Assembly: GCF_016695175.1 (NCBI RefSeq)
Contig: NZ_CP068023.1
Coordinates: 3,653,501 to 3,717,500 of the forward strand
From: Pseudoalteromonas sp. GCY
GTDB taxonomy: Bacteria; Pseudomonadota; Gammaproteobacteria; Enterobacterales; Alteromonadaceae
Length of the DNA: 64,000 nt
Direction: 5' to 3'
Each line of letters opens with the position of its first letter. Position 1 is the first letter of the stretch. This document shows, one piece after another, positions 49,551 to 59,277 of this stretch. The notes beneath the pieces were generated by a model. It was not told the DNA's origin. It did not search any database and saw only the letters and a list, made by a program, of their open reading frames with translations. Both the position numbers and the translations under genes were made by a program.

Positions 49551-49576
49551 GCAACTCCACAGGCATTCATCATCAA

Positions 49577-49602
49577 GGACACCATCGCGGTGTCCTTTTT
49601 TT
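49577..49602 (+). terminator. Terminator of the S9 peptidase gene
   Basis: GGACACC-ATCGC-GGTGTCC followed by eight T residues. Confidence 0.94.
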
Positions 49603-49817
49603 TGGCAGCATCTTACCCATTCCTTTGTTTTACTTTTATCTAGAAATGTTTTGTTTCAACTTTCATCCGTATAATTTCGTTATAAAAAAACTCATATCTC
49701 CATTACATTTGACGGTTTTACAAACGAATCATTGAACTTTCAGTAGATGCGTTGTAAGTTCTATGTTGCAGGAACATTTTCCTACTCTGCTAATAAATAA
49801 ATAAATAAGGAAATAAG

Positions 49818-52730
49818 ATGAAACTTTCTAACCTATCAGCAACGATCAGGCTATCTCTACTGGCTTGTTCAACGCTGACTGCAGGCGTATCAGGTATCGC
49901 CCACGCTGAAGAAACAGATGCCAACGCTACTAATAGCGTAGAACGAATTGAGGTTACTGGTACTCGTATCAAGCGAGCAGCCATGACTGGTGCGAGCCCT
50001 GTAACAAGTGTTACGGCCGAAGACATTAAAGTTGCAGGTATTACTAGGGTAGAAGATCTACTCAACGATATGCCTGCAATCTTTGCTGACCAAACTTCAG
50101 GCCAAGCAAATGGAGCTACAGGTACCGCAACAGTAAACCTTCGTAACTTAGGCACAGAACGTACATTGGTACTCGTTAATGGACGTCGCTTGCCTTCTGG
50201 TTCTCCTGTTGCTGGTGGTATCGGTGCTGACCTTAACCAAATCCCAGCAGCTTTAGTTGATCGTGTCGATGTGTTAACTGGTGGTTCGTCAGCAACATAC
50301 GGCTCAGACGCTGTTGCTGGTGTTGTAAACTTTATCATGAAAGACGACTTTGAAGGCTTCCAAGTTGAGTATCAAGGTAGTGTTTATCAACATGATAACG
50401 ACCACAAAGACATGCAACGAGCACTAAAAGATAGAGGCTTCCCGGTACCTGACGGAAGTCAATGGGATGGTGACACCCATGATATCTCTCTGACTTTTGG
50501 TGCAAACTCTGCAGATGGCCGTGCTAACATCACAGGTTACGCGACTTGGCGTGATATCGAAGAAGTGACACAGGATAACCGTGACTACAGTGCCTGTGCT
50601 ATGAATATCGATGCCACAGGTAAACGTGTCTGTGGTGGTTCAGGAACAATTCCTGATGGCCGTATTACCGATTTCGATACCTATGACTACAAAGTAGCTG
50701 GTACCGATTTCGTTCCTACGGCTGGCACAGTGTACAACTACGGCCCACTAAACTATTTCCAACGTCCAGACAAACGTAAAACATTTGGTTTACTAGGTCA
50801 CTATGATTTTAACGACAGCCATACGTTTTATGCTGAGTTTAACTACATGGACAACCGCACAGTAGCTCAGATCGCACCTTCTGGTTCTTTCTTCAACCAA
50901 GTTGATATTAGCTGTGATAACCCGCTACTTTCAGCTTCACAAAGAAATACGCTTTGTGGACCTGGTGGTGTTGCAGTTGATGGTGTTGTAGAAGGTGCTT
51001 TCATCGGTAAACGTAATGTTGAAGGTGGCCCTCGTCAAGACGATATTCGCCATACCTCAACTCGTTTTGTACTAGGTGTTCGCGGTGAAATCGATGACAA
51101 CTGGACTTATGATGCGTATATGAACTTTGGTAACGTATCATATGCTCAAACTTACCAAAACGACATGTCTACAACCAGAATCATTCGTTCATTACAAGCA
51201 ACAACAGATGATGACGGCAACGTGGTATGTAAGTCAGTTGTAGATGGTAGCGATCCAACTTGTATTCCTTGGAATATTTTCGATCCATCGAAAATCACTC
51301 AAGAGCAAATCGACTACCTAACTATGCCTCTATTTGCTCGTGGTGACACGAGAACAAAACAAATTAGTGGTTATGTTACTGGTGACCTTACTGAGTACGG
51401 CGTTGTAGTACCTGGTACTTCCACTGGTGTGGGCGTGGTATTTGGTCTTGAGCACAGAAAAGAGTCGCTAGACTTCAATCCAGATCAAGGCTTCCAGTCA
51501 GGTGACGGTGCAGGCCAAGGTGGTCCAGTTCTTGGTGTAAGTGGTGAGTTTGACGTTAATGAATTCTTTACAGAATTCAACGTGCCTTTAGTTGAAGACT
51601 CTGAATTTGCTGATTATATAACATTAGAGTTAGCGTACCGCTATTCTGATTATTCAACAGATAAGACAACCAACACTTATAAAGGTGCGTTTGATATCCG
51701 CGTTAATGACCAACTTGGTTTGAGAACAAGCTTCCAACGTGCAGTACGTGCAGGTAACGTGCGTGACCTATTTAGATCTGCTGGACAAGGTTTGTTTAAC
51801 TGGGAAGATCCATGTGGTGGTGACAACCCAACTCTAACCGTTGAACAGTGTGCTAGAACAGGTCTTGATCCATCTAAATATGGTTCAAACGCACTGATCA
51901 ACCCAGCAGGTCAATACAACAGTATCACTGGTGGTAACCCAGACCTAGAGCCTGAGAAGTCAGATACTATCTCGTTTGGTATTCTATTATCTCCTGAAGC
52001 CATTGAAGGTTTAGATATTGCGATTGACTACTTCGACATTACTGTTGAAGACGCAATTCAAGCAATTCCTGAAGCAACAATCTTCAATCAGTGTGCGATT
52101 AATGGTAACGACGAGTTCTGTGGACTGATTAACCGTGGTCCGACAGGTTCTTTATGGCTAGGCCAAGATTCTATCACTGCAATCGATAGAAACATTGGTA
52201 GTGTAGATACAAGCGGTATCGATTTTGATGCATCTTACCGTTATAACCTACCTGATGATATGGGTCTTTTACGCTTCAAGCTAATCGGTACATGGCTAGA
52301 TAAGTTTGCAACGCAAAACTTACCAGGTGGTGATATTGACGATTGTGCTGGTCGTTGGGATAGAGCGGTATGTGAATACCCAGTTCCTGACTTTAAGTCA
52401 AACTTCTCAACAACTTGGGTAACACCTTGGGATGCAAACGTTACAGCAACCTATCGTTATGTAAGTGAAGTGAAGGAATTCGCACGAAATGACGACGGTC
52501 AAGTAATCGATGGACCAGTTCCAATGACTGCGCGTGACTACGTTGATATTGCAGTAACATGGAATGCTTCTGATAACCTGCAATTCCGCGGTGGTGTAAA
52601 TAATATCTTTGATAATACTGCTCCACTAGTACCAAATGGTCCTGCAGGCCCAGCAAATGGTAACACTTACCCTGGTTTCTATGATTCTTTGGGTCGCTAT
52701 ATCTTCGCAGGTTTCACATTTAGACTGTAG
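49818..52730 (+). CDS. TonB-dependent outer-membrane receptor
   Basis: A 970-residue receptor. Signal peptide (1-30, SGIAHAEE), an N-terminal TonB-box-like region (VERIEVTGTRIKR, 42-54), a plug domain (about 65-175: SPVTSVTAEDIKVAGITRVE ... NLRNLGTERTLVLVNGRRLP ... DRVDVLTGGSSATYGSDAVAG shortened here to its key parts), then the 22-strand barrel ending in Phe-x-Phe-Arg-Leu, a typical barrel C-terminus. The substrate is not evident; the plug resembles receptors of the Oar/peptide or carbohydrate group common in marine bacteria. AAGGAAATAAG ribosome site before the ATG. Confidence 0.94.
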   Translation: MKLSNLSATIRLSLLACSTLTAGVSGIAHAEETDANATNSVERIEVTGTRIKRAAMTGASPVTSVTAEDIKVAGITRVEDLLNDMPAIFADQTSGQANGATGTATVNLRNLGTERTLVLVNGRRLPSGSPVAGGIGADLNQIPAALVDRVDVLTGGSSATYGSDAVAGVVNFIMKDDFEGFQVEYQGSVYQHDNDHKDMQRALKDRGFPVPDGSQWDGDTHDISLTFGANSADGRANITGYATWRDIEEVTQDNRDYSACAMNIDATGKRVCGGSGTIPDGRITDFDTYDYKVAGTDFVPTAGTVYNYGPLNYFQRPDKRKTFGLLGHYDFNDSHTFYAEFNYMDNRTVAQIAPSGSFFNQVDISCDNPLLSASQRNTLCGPGGVAVDGVVEGAFIGKRNVEGGPRQDDIRHTSTRFVLGVRGEIDDNWTYDAYMNFGNVSYAQTYQNDMSTTRIIRSLQATTDDDGNVVCKSVVDGSDPTCIPWNIFDPSKITQEQIDYLTMPLFARGDTRTKQISGYVTGDLTEYGVVVPGTSTGVGVVFGLEHRKESLDFNPDQGFQSGDGAGQGGPVLGVSGEFDVNEFFTEFNVPLVEDSEFADYITLELAYRYSDYSTDKTTNTYKGAFDIRVNDQLGLRTSFQRAVRAGNVRDLFRSAGQGLFNWEDPCGGDNPTLTVEQCARTGLDPSKYGSNALINPAGQYNSITGGNPDLEPEKSDTISFGILLSPEAIEGLDIAIDYFDITVEDAIQAIPEATIFNQCAINGNDEFCGLINRGPTGSLWLGQDSITAIDRNIGSVDTSGIDFDASYRYNLPDDMGLLRFKLIGTWLDKFATQNLPGGDIDDCAGRWDRAVCEYPVPDFKSNFSTTWVTPWDANVTATYRYVSEVKEFARNDDGQVIDGPVPMTARDYVDIAVTWNASDNLQFRGGVNNIFDNTAPLVPNGPAGPANGNTYPGFYDSLGRYIFAGFTFRL

Positions 52731-52762
52731 TCTAAAGCCTGCAAGATTTAGTCGTAATTATC

Positions 52763-52796
52763 AGCCCCCGCAAGTTTAAAGCTGCGGGGGCTTTTT
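52763..52796 (+). terminator. Terminator of the TonB receptor gene
   Basis: AGCCCCCGCA / TGCGGGGGCT stem with a 10-nt loop and TTTTT. Confidence 0.94.
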
Positions 52797-53169
52797 AGTT
52801 TAACGTCACTCACACCACTGCTTAATCATGATGTCTAGAAGGCAAACATCTGTTAACTACTCACCTAACATCAAAACCTTTTTAATAAGGTGAGCTATTT
52901 TTGAGGTTAGAAAGTCTTGTCGCTTGCTCCACATCCAGCTAGCAACAAGGCACCTAGTCGTTCTAAAAAGAAGTTGTTAACGCAGCTAGCGTCAGATTTA
53001 CCCCCTCACATTGAGTGGGTATTAAGGCTATTTGGTATTAAAACATGAGATACCATGCACACAATAATATCTGTCACCGCTAACGTTCATACACCGTAAT
53101 CACAATTAAATAAATGGAGATAGTAAGGAAAGATAAAGCGTAATTTAAACTTGAGAGAAAGAAAGGTAA
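52797..53169. other. Gene-free stretch after the TonB receptor
   Basis: About 370 bp with no credible reading frame on either strand. Mixed AT-rich sequence; no promoter assigned. It is followed by the structured element at 53170-53226. Confidence 0.45.
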
Positions 53170-53226
53170 TTGCTCTAAAAGAGGAGTTTTCAGCGCAACT
53201 CGCAACCGTTTCCTCAATTAGAGCAA
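53170..53226. repeat. Long interrupted hairpin of unknown role
   Basis: TTGCTCTAA (53170-53178) and GAGGA (53181-53185) pair with TCCTC (53211-53215) and TTAGAGCAA (53218-53226), separated by matching AA-AA internal bulges and a 25-nt loop. The 9+5-bp stem is unlikely by chance. It lies just past the small lipoprotein gene. It could be a structured RNA end or a small mobile palindromic element. Confidence 0.5.
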
Positions 53227-53230
53227 ATAA

Positions 53231-53253
53231 TTAGACTGCTCGTGCTAGTCTAA
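53231..53253 (-). terminator. Probable terminator of the small lipoprotein gene
   Basis: TTAGACT / AGTCTAA stem with a 9-nt loop; on the minus strand it is followed by TTATTT, 11 bp after the stop codon. Confidence 0.55.
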
Positions 53254-53264
53254 CAAAGCGAAAT

Positions 53265-53525
53265 TTACTGACCGCCCTGAACGCCAACAGTACTCTGCTG
53301 TCGGTTAAGCATGTCTTTTGCCGCACGTCGATCATGCTCGATCTGGTCTTTAGTACGACATCTTCGTTTTGTAAACTTACTACCCGTGATGATATCTTGC
53401 TTACAGTATAAATCATCTTGATTCTTAGCTATCGTGCTCTCGTTATTGTTTTTTGCCGACTCGGTCGTTGAGTTACAACCCGACAGAAGCACCAATAGGA
53501 CAACACAAACTCCTGCGATTTTCAT
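53265..53525 (-). CDS. Small lipoprotein
   Basis: An 86-residue protein with a lipoprotein signal (CVVLLVLLSGC, lipid-modified Cys17). The mature part is short, polar and ends in basic helices (KFTKRRCRTKDQIEHDRRAA) with two further cysteines at DLYCKQD and RRC. The sequence following the lipobox has no Asp at +2, which favours the outer membrane. Small proteins of this shape are widespread in Alteromonadales but have no defined role. Single gene, with an AAGGAT ribosome site. Confidence 0.8.
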   Translation of the reverse strand: MKIAGVCVVLLVLLSGCNSTTESAKNNNESTIAKNQDDLYCKQDIITGSKFTKRRCRTKDQIEHDRRAAKDMLNRQQSTVGVQGGQ

Positions 53526-53648
53526 AGCAAATCCTTTATTATTAATAATACAAAGTACCTAAGTACACTTAAGAACGGAGTGTTCGAACTTTAGTCTAAT
53601 CAACATTACAAAGAAAAGCAATTGCACCGATTTTCACAACACAATTGA

Positions 53649-55838
53649 CTAATTTGATTCTAAAAATTCAAGTAAGTCTCGCTCAGGCATCGGTTTTGCT
53701 AATAAAAATCCCTGTACCTCATCGCAGCCGAGTTTTTGTAACACCGCCATTTGCTCTTCTGTCTCAACGCCTTCAGCAATCGTTTTTAGACCAAGATGTT
53801 GACCTAAAGAAATCACAAGATCGGCAATTGCACCGCTGTCATCGTGAGGGATATCTTTGATAAACGCACGGTCGATTTTAAGCCGTGCTAAAGGTAGTTT
53901 TTGCAAATAGCTCAAAGAAGAAAATCCAGTACCAAAATCATCAATTGCAACCTCAACACCAAATTCTTGTAACTCTTGGAGTGTATTGATCACCGAATTT
54001 ACCTCATCCATGACCACACTTTCTGTCACTTCGAGCTCAATATGCTTTGGCTCCACATTAAACGACAAAATAGTGTCTTTAACCTGCTGTGCATAGTTTG
54101 GCACCTTAAACTGCGGTACAGAAACATTCACAGCAATACTAAGATCACCAAACCCCTGCTGTTGCAAAGTTGCCTGCAACTGACAGGCTTGTTCTAATAC
54201 CCATTGGCCAATTTCGACAATAAGCCCTGCATTTTCCGCAAGCGGAACAAAAATCGCAGGGGAAATATAATTCCCGTTTCCAGAAGGCCAACGCAACAAA
54301 GCCTCACAGCCAATCACCTTGCGATCAGCAATAGAAAACTGAGGCTGATACCAGACCTCGAGTTTTTTCATCTCAAAATCTTGCCTGAGCTGTCTTATTA
54401 ACCCCAGCTTCCAAGCCATTTTTTCTTCTAAATCTGGGGTATACCAATCCAGTGGAATACTCGACTGTTTTGCTTGGTTAAGCGCAATATACGCAAGTTT
54501 TAAAGTTTCTATTCCTTGCGGTTGAAAGTCTTCTTGACGGCACACTCCAATATGAAAGTGCATAGTCAACAAATGCTCCCCGACATGGTAGGGCACGCAC
54601 AAGTTATCAATAAAAGACTCTTCATCAAACTGCGACTCTGGCATTAAAAAGCCAAACACATCCGCGCCAATTCGTGAAATCAACTGGGCTTCAGGAAATT
54701 CAATACTAATTCGCTCAGCAACCCCTAATAACAACAAGTTCCCAACTTCTTGGCCTAAACCGTTATTGATGTCAGAAAATTGAGCAATATCAACAAGAAT
54801 AAAAACGAGCGACTGCTGCTGGTTAAAGTAAGACTCTATTTTCTCAATAAAATTAGCGCGATTAGGCAGTTTGGTGAGATTATCTTTGTAAGCAACCTCA
54901 CGTAATTCATTGAATAGCTTAATATTATCAAGACCAACACCAACGTTCGTCAGGAATATCTCAGCAAACTTCAATTGCGCTTCCGATGGCTCAGCCTCTA
55001 GCTCTAAATAAATGGCTGCCTTTTTGTTTTTGCTTTCAAGTAAGAAGGTAATGTCATGCGCGGTAGATTGGTGGGATTCGGTATCAATACAGTTTTGCAC
55101 TTGCATGATGACACGACCATTATCAAGTTGCTCTATACCATGGCCAAAGAATTCACGGTACTGCTCACTACCGCCAAACACCCTTAAATGCGTATCATCG
55201 TCTAGGTAGCCACTCACTAAGCCTTCGCCTGACGCATCTAAAATATTTGCCAATTGGGCAATGACCGCTGCTGCAAAGGAGCCCATATCGGTATGGCCAA
55301 GTATGGCGCGAGAAGCTGAAAGGATCTGCTCTAGTGCATGGCTTTGCGCTTCGAGCTCACAAATTTGTTGATAAGAACGGATAGCGGTAAGTAAAGAAGT
55401 AACCAGTTTGCTGCGGGTGAGCTCAGTCTTCATTTTATAATCGTTAATGTCGAACTCACGAATGATCTTTTCTTCCGGTGCATATCCGGGTTGACCTGTA
55501 CGCATAATAATACGTACTGCCATATTTTTGATCTCTTCGCGCACTCGACGGACGACATTTAGACCTGCGTCGTCGGTTTCCATCACCACATCAAGTAAAA
55601 GGATACTGATATTATTTTGTTCTTTTAAAATCTCAATGGCTTCTTTGCCAGAATAGGCGTGAAAAAACCTGAGCTTTTTGCCCCAAAACTCTAAATTAGA
55701 CAGCGCAAGTTTAGTAACAGAATGGATCTCAGGATCATCATCAACGACTAAGACATCCCAAAAAGCACTTGTCGTTTCTTCTTCTTGAGTAACTTCTTCG
55801 TGCTCTGCAAACAAATAATCTTCTTGCTCAGGTGCCAT
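53649..55838 (-). CDS. Response regulator with DUF3369, degenerate GGDEF and active-type EAL domains
   Basis: 729 residues. Receiver domain (about 25-150: VVDDDPEIHS, phosphoacceptor in LLLDVVMETDDAG), a DUF3369 region (about 170-320), a GGDEF-like domain (about 325-475) whose motif reads IGADVFG, so cyclase activity is unlikely, and an EAL domain (about 485-729) with all key phosphodiesterase residues: CEALLRW, VTESVVMDE, IDDFGTGFSS, LKIDRAFI, IAEGVETEEQ. It probably degrades cyclic di-GMP in response to phosphorylation, affecting motility or biofilm. No cognate kinase is adjacent. Confidence 0.92.
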   Translation of the reverse strand: MAPEQEDYLFAEHEEVTQEEETTSAFWDVLVVDDDPEIHSVTKLALSNLEFWGKKLRFFHAYSGKEAIEILKEQNNISILLLDVVMETDDAGLNVVRRVREEIKNMAVRIIMRTGQPGYAPEEKIIREFDINDYKMKTELTRSKLVTSLLTAIRSYQQICELEAQSHALEQILSASRAILGHTDMGSFAAAVIAQLANILDASGEGLVSGYLDDDTHLRVFGGSEQYREFFGHGIEQLDNGRVIMQVQNCIDTESHQSTAHDITFLLESKNKKAAIYLELEAEPSEAQLKFAEIFLTNVGVGLDNIKLFNELREVAYKDNLTKLPNRANFIEKIESYFNQQQSLVFILVDIAQFSDINNGLGQEVGNLLLLGVAERISIEFPEAQLISRIGADVFGFLMPESQFDEESFIDNLCVPYHVGEHLLTMHFHIGVCRQEDFQPQGIETLKLAYIALNQAKQSSIPLDWYTPDLEEKMAWKLGLIRQLRQDFEMKKLEVWYQPQFSIADRKVIGCEALLRWPSGNGNYISPAIFVPLAENAGLIVEIGQWVLEQACQLQATLQQQGFGDLSIAVNVSVPQFKVPNYAQQVKDTILSFNVEPKHIELEVTESVVMDEVNSVINTLQELQEFGVEVAIDDFGTGFSSLSYLQKLPLARLKIDRAFIKDIPHDDSGAIADLVISLGQHLGLKTIAEGVETEEQMAVLQKLGCDEVQGFLLAKPMPERDLLEFLESN

Positions 55839-56052
55839 GTTTTACCCTTTAAATCCGCACTACTCTTTAATTATAGGCACTGATTCACTCCAGTGTTTAC
55901 CATCTTACAAAATATGGTACATTTTTACTATTACAGTTCTGTTTGATTAACATACATGAAATATTATAGTCGAGCATAGAACAAAATAGATGATTTAGCA
56001 TACTTTTTACCAAAGAGGATTCTGTATCAAACGTTTATCTACTCCTATTAGA

Positions 56053-56541
56053 ATGCTGATGATTTTGGCACTTGTCATTGTGATTGCTGGTTTAGCGATG
56101 CCACACCATTATAAAATGGTAAAAAGCACCGATATTTCTGCAAATAACACAACACTCTCTCCATTGGTGTTATCCCATTGGCCAGCATTATTTAATTGGC
56201 AAACAACTGAAGACATCCATTTTCGTATTTTGCCAAAAAAGCAACGAGTGGGCGGCTCAGCAGTATTAGTGCATCCTTGGGGAGAAGCTGAAATGACCAT
56301 CACCAAAATCAACGAACAGAGTTTAGAGCTGTCATTACATGTAGACGATGAACATTTAGCCAAAATTAGCCTTAATTTGTTGACCGTTCAGGCCGATAAA
56401 AAACTGACCATCACGATTGAAGGAAGAGCCAATACGCCCTTTATTGGCAGCTTTATCGCACTTTTTATGCAGCAGTATTTACAGCAACTAACTAACTCTG
56501 CAGTGAACCATATGCACACACTGTATAAACTACGAGCTTGA
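56053..56541 (+). CDS. Membrane-anchored hypothetical protein (SRPBCC-like)
   Basis: 162 residues from the ATG at 56053. N-terminal membrane helix or uncleaved signal (MLMILALVIVIAGLAM). The remainder looks like a helix-grip/START-type fold (WPALFNWQTTEDIHFRILPK, WGEAEMTITKINEQSLELSL), but this is weak inference. The start is uncertain: the only strong ribosome site, AGAGGA at about 56013, is placed for an ATC codon at 56026 that would add nine residues (ATC-K-R-L-S-T-P-I-R). The gene is followed after 1 bp by the TIGR03899 gene. Confidence 0.7.
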   Translation: MLMILALVIVIAGLAMPHHYKMVKSTDISANNTTLSPLVLSHWPALFNWQTTEDIHFRILPKKQRVGGSAVLVHPWGEAEMTITKINEQSLELSLHVDDEHLAKISLNLLTVQADKKLTITIEGRANTPFIGSFIALFMQQYLQQLTNSAVNHMHTLYKLRA

Positions 56542-56542
56542 T

Positions 56543-57421
56543 ATGGCAGTCAAAAATGCACAAGTAAAGTCAGCCTTAGCGCTTTCGATTGAAGAAAAGC
56601 TCGGCTACCCTATGGTGAAACGGATCACACCGCTTGTCACTCAAAATGACCGTTATCAGTCTGATAAAAATAAAGACAACCAATACACGGTGCGAACTCA
56701 ACATGGCACACTAAAACGCGCTCTAAAGCGCCAACAATTAATCAAAATCCAGCGCCAGCAAAATCTTGAGGCCATTATGGGCATGGCGCTTACATTATGC
56801 CCCGAGGTTACCGCCCGAGGTCGCCCTGATCCCGATTGGTTGGAGCACTTCATCACCCTTGCAGAAGACATTGCCAACCACTCTATGCAAAAGTTGTGGG
56901 CAAAGATATTAGTGGGTGAAAGTATTACACCCGGTACTTTTTCAATTAAAAGTCTGCAAACCCTAAAGATGATGACCCAACGTGAAGCAACCGCTTTACA
57001 AAGATGTGCACCATTGTGTGGCTACTTAGAAAAAGAAGACAGCTACCTTATTCTTCATGGATACTATAAAAAGCCGTCTATTTTTGATTTGCTACGTAAA
57101 GGCAGTACTGAATCCATCAACTTAAGCCAAGCTGGGCTGAACTTCCCAAATATACTTACGCTGATGGATATTAATATCCTTTATCGGCAAGAAATTGAGT
57201 CCGCATCGCTACAAAAAGGACAGTCAATGCAGCTGGTGTATTTACGTAAAAAAATGACCTTAACGGCCAAATCCAATGATTTGGTACTGAGCTATTACAA
57301 GTTGACACAAACCGGAGACGAGCTAAAAAAATTACTCCAAAGCCCAATCAATAAACAATACAAGCAACTTGTAGAAAAGGCCTTTGAAAGCGAATTTTCT
57401 CTCGAGTGGGAAGAGAGATAA
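56543..57421 (+). CDS. TIGR03899 family protein (DUF2806-like)
   Basis: A 292-residue soluble protein of a family known from Vibrio, Shewanella and relatives. Recognised by TLCPEVTARGRPDPDWLEHF and AEDIANHSMQKLWAKILVGE, then a C-terminal alpha/beta part (LQAGLNFPNILTLMD-like region). No enzymatic motif is evident and function is unknown. The gene begins one base after the stop of the preceding gene, so the two form an operon. No clear promoter of its own. Confidence 0.8.
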   Translation: MAVKNAQVKSALALSIEEKLGYPMVKRITPLVTQNDRYQSDKNKDNQYTVRTQHGTLKRALKRQQLIKIQRQQNLEAIMGMALTLCPEVTARGRPDPDWLEHFITLAEDIANHSMQKLWAKILVGESITPGTFSIKSLQTLKMMTQREATALQRCAPLCGYLEKEDSYLILHGYYKKPSIFDLLRKGSTESINLSQAGLNFPNILTLMDINILYRQEIESASLQKGQSMQLVYLRKKMTLTAKSNDLVLSYYKLTQTGDELKKLLQSPINKQYKQLVEKAFESEFSLEWEER

Positions 57422-57455
57422 AGAAGCTGTTCTATTTATTCAACACAAACAAAAA

Positions 57456-57484
57456 CGGCTTGGTCGATCACTCGTACCAAGCCG
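57456..57484 (-). terminator. Terminator of the TIGR04219 operon
   Basis: CGGCTTGGT / ACCAAGCCG stem with an 11-nt loop. On the minus strand TTTTTG follows, so it mainly serves the 57508 gene; it may also stop the 56543 transcript. Confidence 0.85.
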
Positions 57485-57507
57485 CTAAAGGAGTAAACTA
57501 GACTATC

Positions 57508-58269
57508 TTAGAAGTGTAGTTGGATCCCTGCAAATGGACCTGAGACATCCAAATCAGTGTAGATATCGTCAATATCATCTAGCTCAAGTACCATAGAGCG
57601 GTAACCCACTTTTACCGCGACATCAACAGCCATATTGTCGATAAACTCATAAGCGATACCAATTTGATAATCTTGAATTTTGCTGTCATCAATTGCCAGC
57701 ATGCTGCCTTCGGCAAAAACGCTAAGTCCAGTAAACGGTAAGCCAACTTCACCACGTAAGTAACCTAGAGGAACAAAGCCAGAGAATTCAACTTCTTCTG
57801 TGCGAGTTTGACCATTTGCAGTACCAGTTACCATAATAGAACCGTCAAACTGCTTAAAGTTCACACCAAAGTCTAACGTCAACAAGTCATTGTCTAGCAC
57901 TTCGTAATACAATGTGTAGTCGATGTGGTTTAGATCTGCGTTTGTTGTCGCGTCAGTACCTACTGTATAAACTTGGCCGCCAAAGTCAAAAGACTCTGTT
58001 AACGTCGTTTGACCATTTAACTCAAGCTCGGTATAGCGTAACTTGATATTTGGTACTAGCGGCACTGGGTGCTCAAGTGCAGCATAAAAACTCGTAAAAG
58101 TTTCATCGTCAAAGTTAAAGGTTTGCATATTGCCTTTTTCAGCAAAGCTACCTTCGCTTTCGGTATCCCACCCTTCTGCACCGACATAAAGCCCGAGTAC
58201 CGTATCTGCATGTGCAGCTGGTGCTAAGCAAGCGAGAGATAATGCCGCTGCTAAAAAGTGTTTTTTCAT
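57508..58269 (-). CDS. TIGR04219 family outer-membrane beta-barrel protein
   Basis: 253 residues with a signal peptide (1-21, SLACLAPAAHA). The mature part has alternating strand patterns (VPLVPNIKLRYTELELNG, VAVKVGYRSMVLELDD) and ends in the barrel signature GIQLHF. Typical of the TIGR04219 group found in marine gammaproteobacteria; function unknown. The start lies 4 bp after the DUF2333 stop, so these genes are co-transcribed. Confidence 0.88.
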   Translation of the reverse strand: MKKHFLAAALSLACLAPAAHADTVLGLYVGAEGWDTESEGSFAEKGNMQTFNFDDETFTSFYAALEHPVPLVPNIKLRYTELELNGQTTLTESFDFGGQVYTVGTDATTNADLNHIDYTLYYEVLDNDLLTLDFGVNFKQFDGSIMVTGTANGQTRTEEVEFSGFVPLGYLRGEVGLPFTGLSVFAEGSMLAIDDSKIQDYQIGIAYEFIDNMAVDVAVKVGYRSMVLELDDIDDIYTDLDVSGPFAGIQLHF

Positions 58270-58273
58270 GATG

Positions 58274-59260
58274 TTATCCTTGCGCTAAAAGTTCACTAAG
58301 TTCGATGAGAGCCGCATTGGCTCGCGAAATATAATTTGCCATAACCAGAGAATGGTTCGCTACCAAGCCAAAGCCACTGCCGTTTAACACCATAGGGCTC
58401 CACACTGTCTCTTGAGTCGCCTCTAACTCTCTGATGATCTGCTGTAGGCTGACAAGTGCATTTTTCTTTTCAAGCACTGGTCTAAAGTCATGCTCTACCG
58501 CTTTCATATAGTGCAGTAACGCCCATGTGGCACCTCTGGCTTCATAAAATACATCATCAATCTGCCACCAAGAGGTTTTCACCATATTATGGCTTGGCGT
58601 CATGGTTGCTTGATCGGCTGCCGAATCCCCAGCTAAATCGGTATTTAATCTGTCTTGCCCTACGCTCGCACTTAATCTTTGGCTTAAGCTGCCCATGCGC
58701 TTTTCGGCCTCTTTTAGCCAAGCTCTCAAGTTATCAGCACGCGCATAAAACTGACTGTCGCGGTTACTGTTATCAGAAATTTGAGTCAAATACTGACGTA
58801 GTAAGTCATTACCTTTTTGATACTCACCCTCAGCACTTGGCCACATCCACGCTGTTGAACTGATATTAAACTGTGGTTGGGCTAGTTTTAAACTCGGGTG
58901 TTCAGTCGATTGAGATTGTGAACGACTAAAATCTTTACGCATCGAAAGCGTAAGATCTCGTGTCATCTCAAGCACGCCGTATTCCCAAGCAGGCATGTTA
59001 TCCATCATTACGCTAGGTGGCATCATGTCGTTCGACAAGTAACCACCCGGCTTATTCAAAAGCGTATCTGTCACTTTAATCAAGGTATGTGTCGTCACGT
59101 ACCCAGTGACCAATGTATTGCCATTTTTCTGCGCATCCGCTTTTGCAGCCGCGACGACGTCAAACTGTTCTGGTTCCACACTCCAATACACGGCTATAAC
59201 ATAACCCAGAAGTATGACAGCGATAATGCCAGAGATGATTTTTCCCGTATGATTTCCCAT
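58274..59260 (-). CDS. DUF2333 family inner-membrane protein
   Basis: 328 residues with one N-terminal transmembrane helix (about 8-26, IISGIIAVILLGYVIAVYW) and a periplasmic, mostly helical domain. Family segments: YVTTHTLIKVTDTLLNKPGG, DNMPAWEYGVLEM and DDVFYEARGATWALLHYMKA. Function is unknown, but the family is usual in gammaproteobacteria. It sits between the copper chaperone gene and the outer-membrane protein gene, all in the same direction, with short gaps of 4 and 17 bp. Confidence 0.9.
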   Translation of the reverse strand: MGNHTGKIISGIIAVILLGYVIAVYWSVEPEQFDVVAAAKADAQKNGNTLVTGYVTTHTLIKVTDTLLNKPGGYLSNDMMPPSVMMDNMPAWEYGVLEMTRDLTLSMRKDFSRSQSQSTEHPSLKLAQPQFNISSTAWMWPSAEGEYQKGNDLLRQYLTQISDNSNRDSQFYARADNLRAWLKEAEKRMGSLSQRLSASVGQDRLNTDLAGDSAADQATMTPSHNMVKTSWWQIDDVFYEARGATWALLHYMKAVEHDFRPVLEKKNALVSLQQIIRELEATQETVWSPMVLNGSGFGLVANHSLVMANYISRANAALIELSELLAQG

Positions 59261-59277
59261 TTAATACCTCACTGTTT

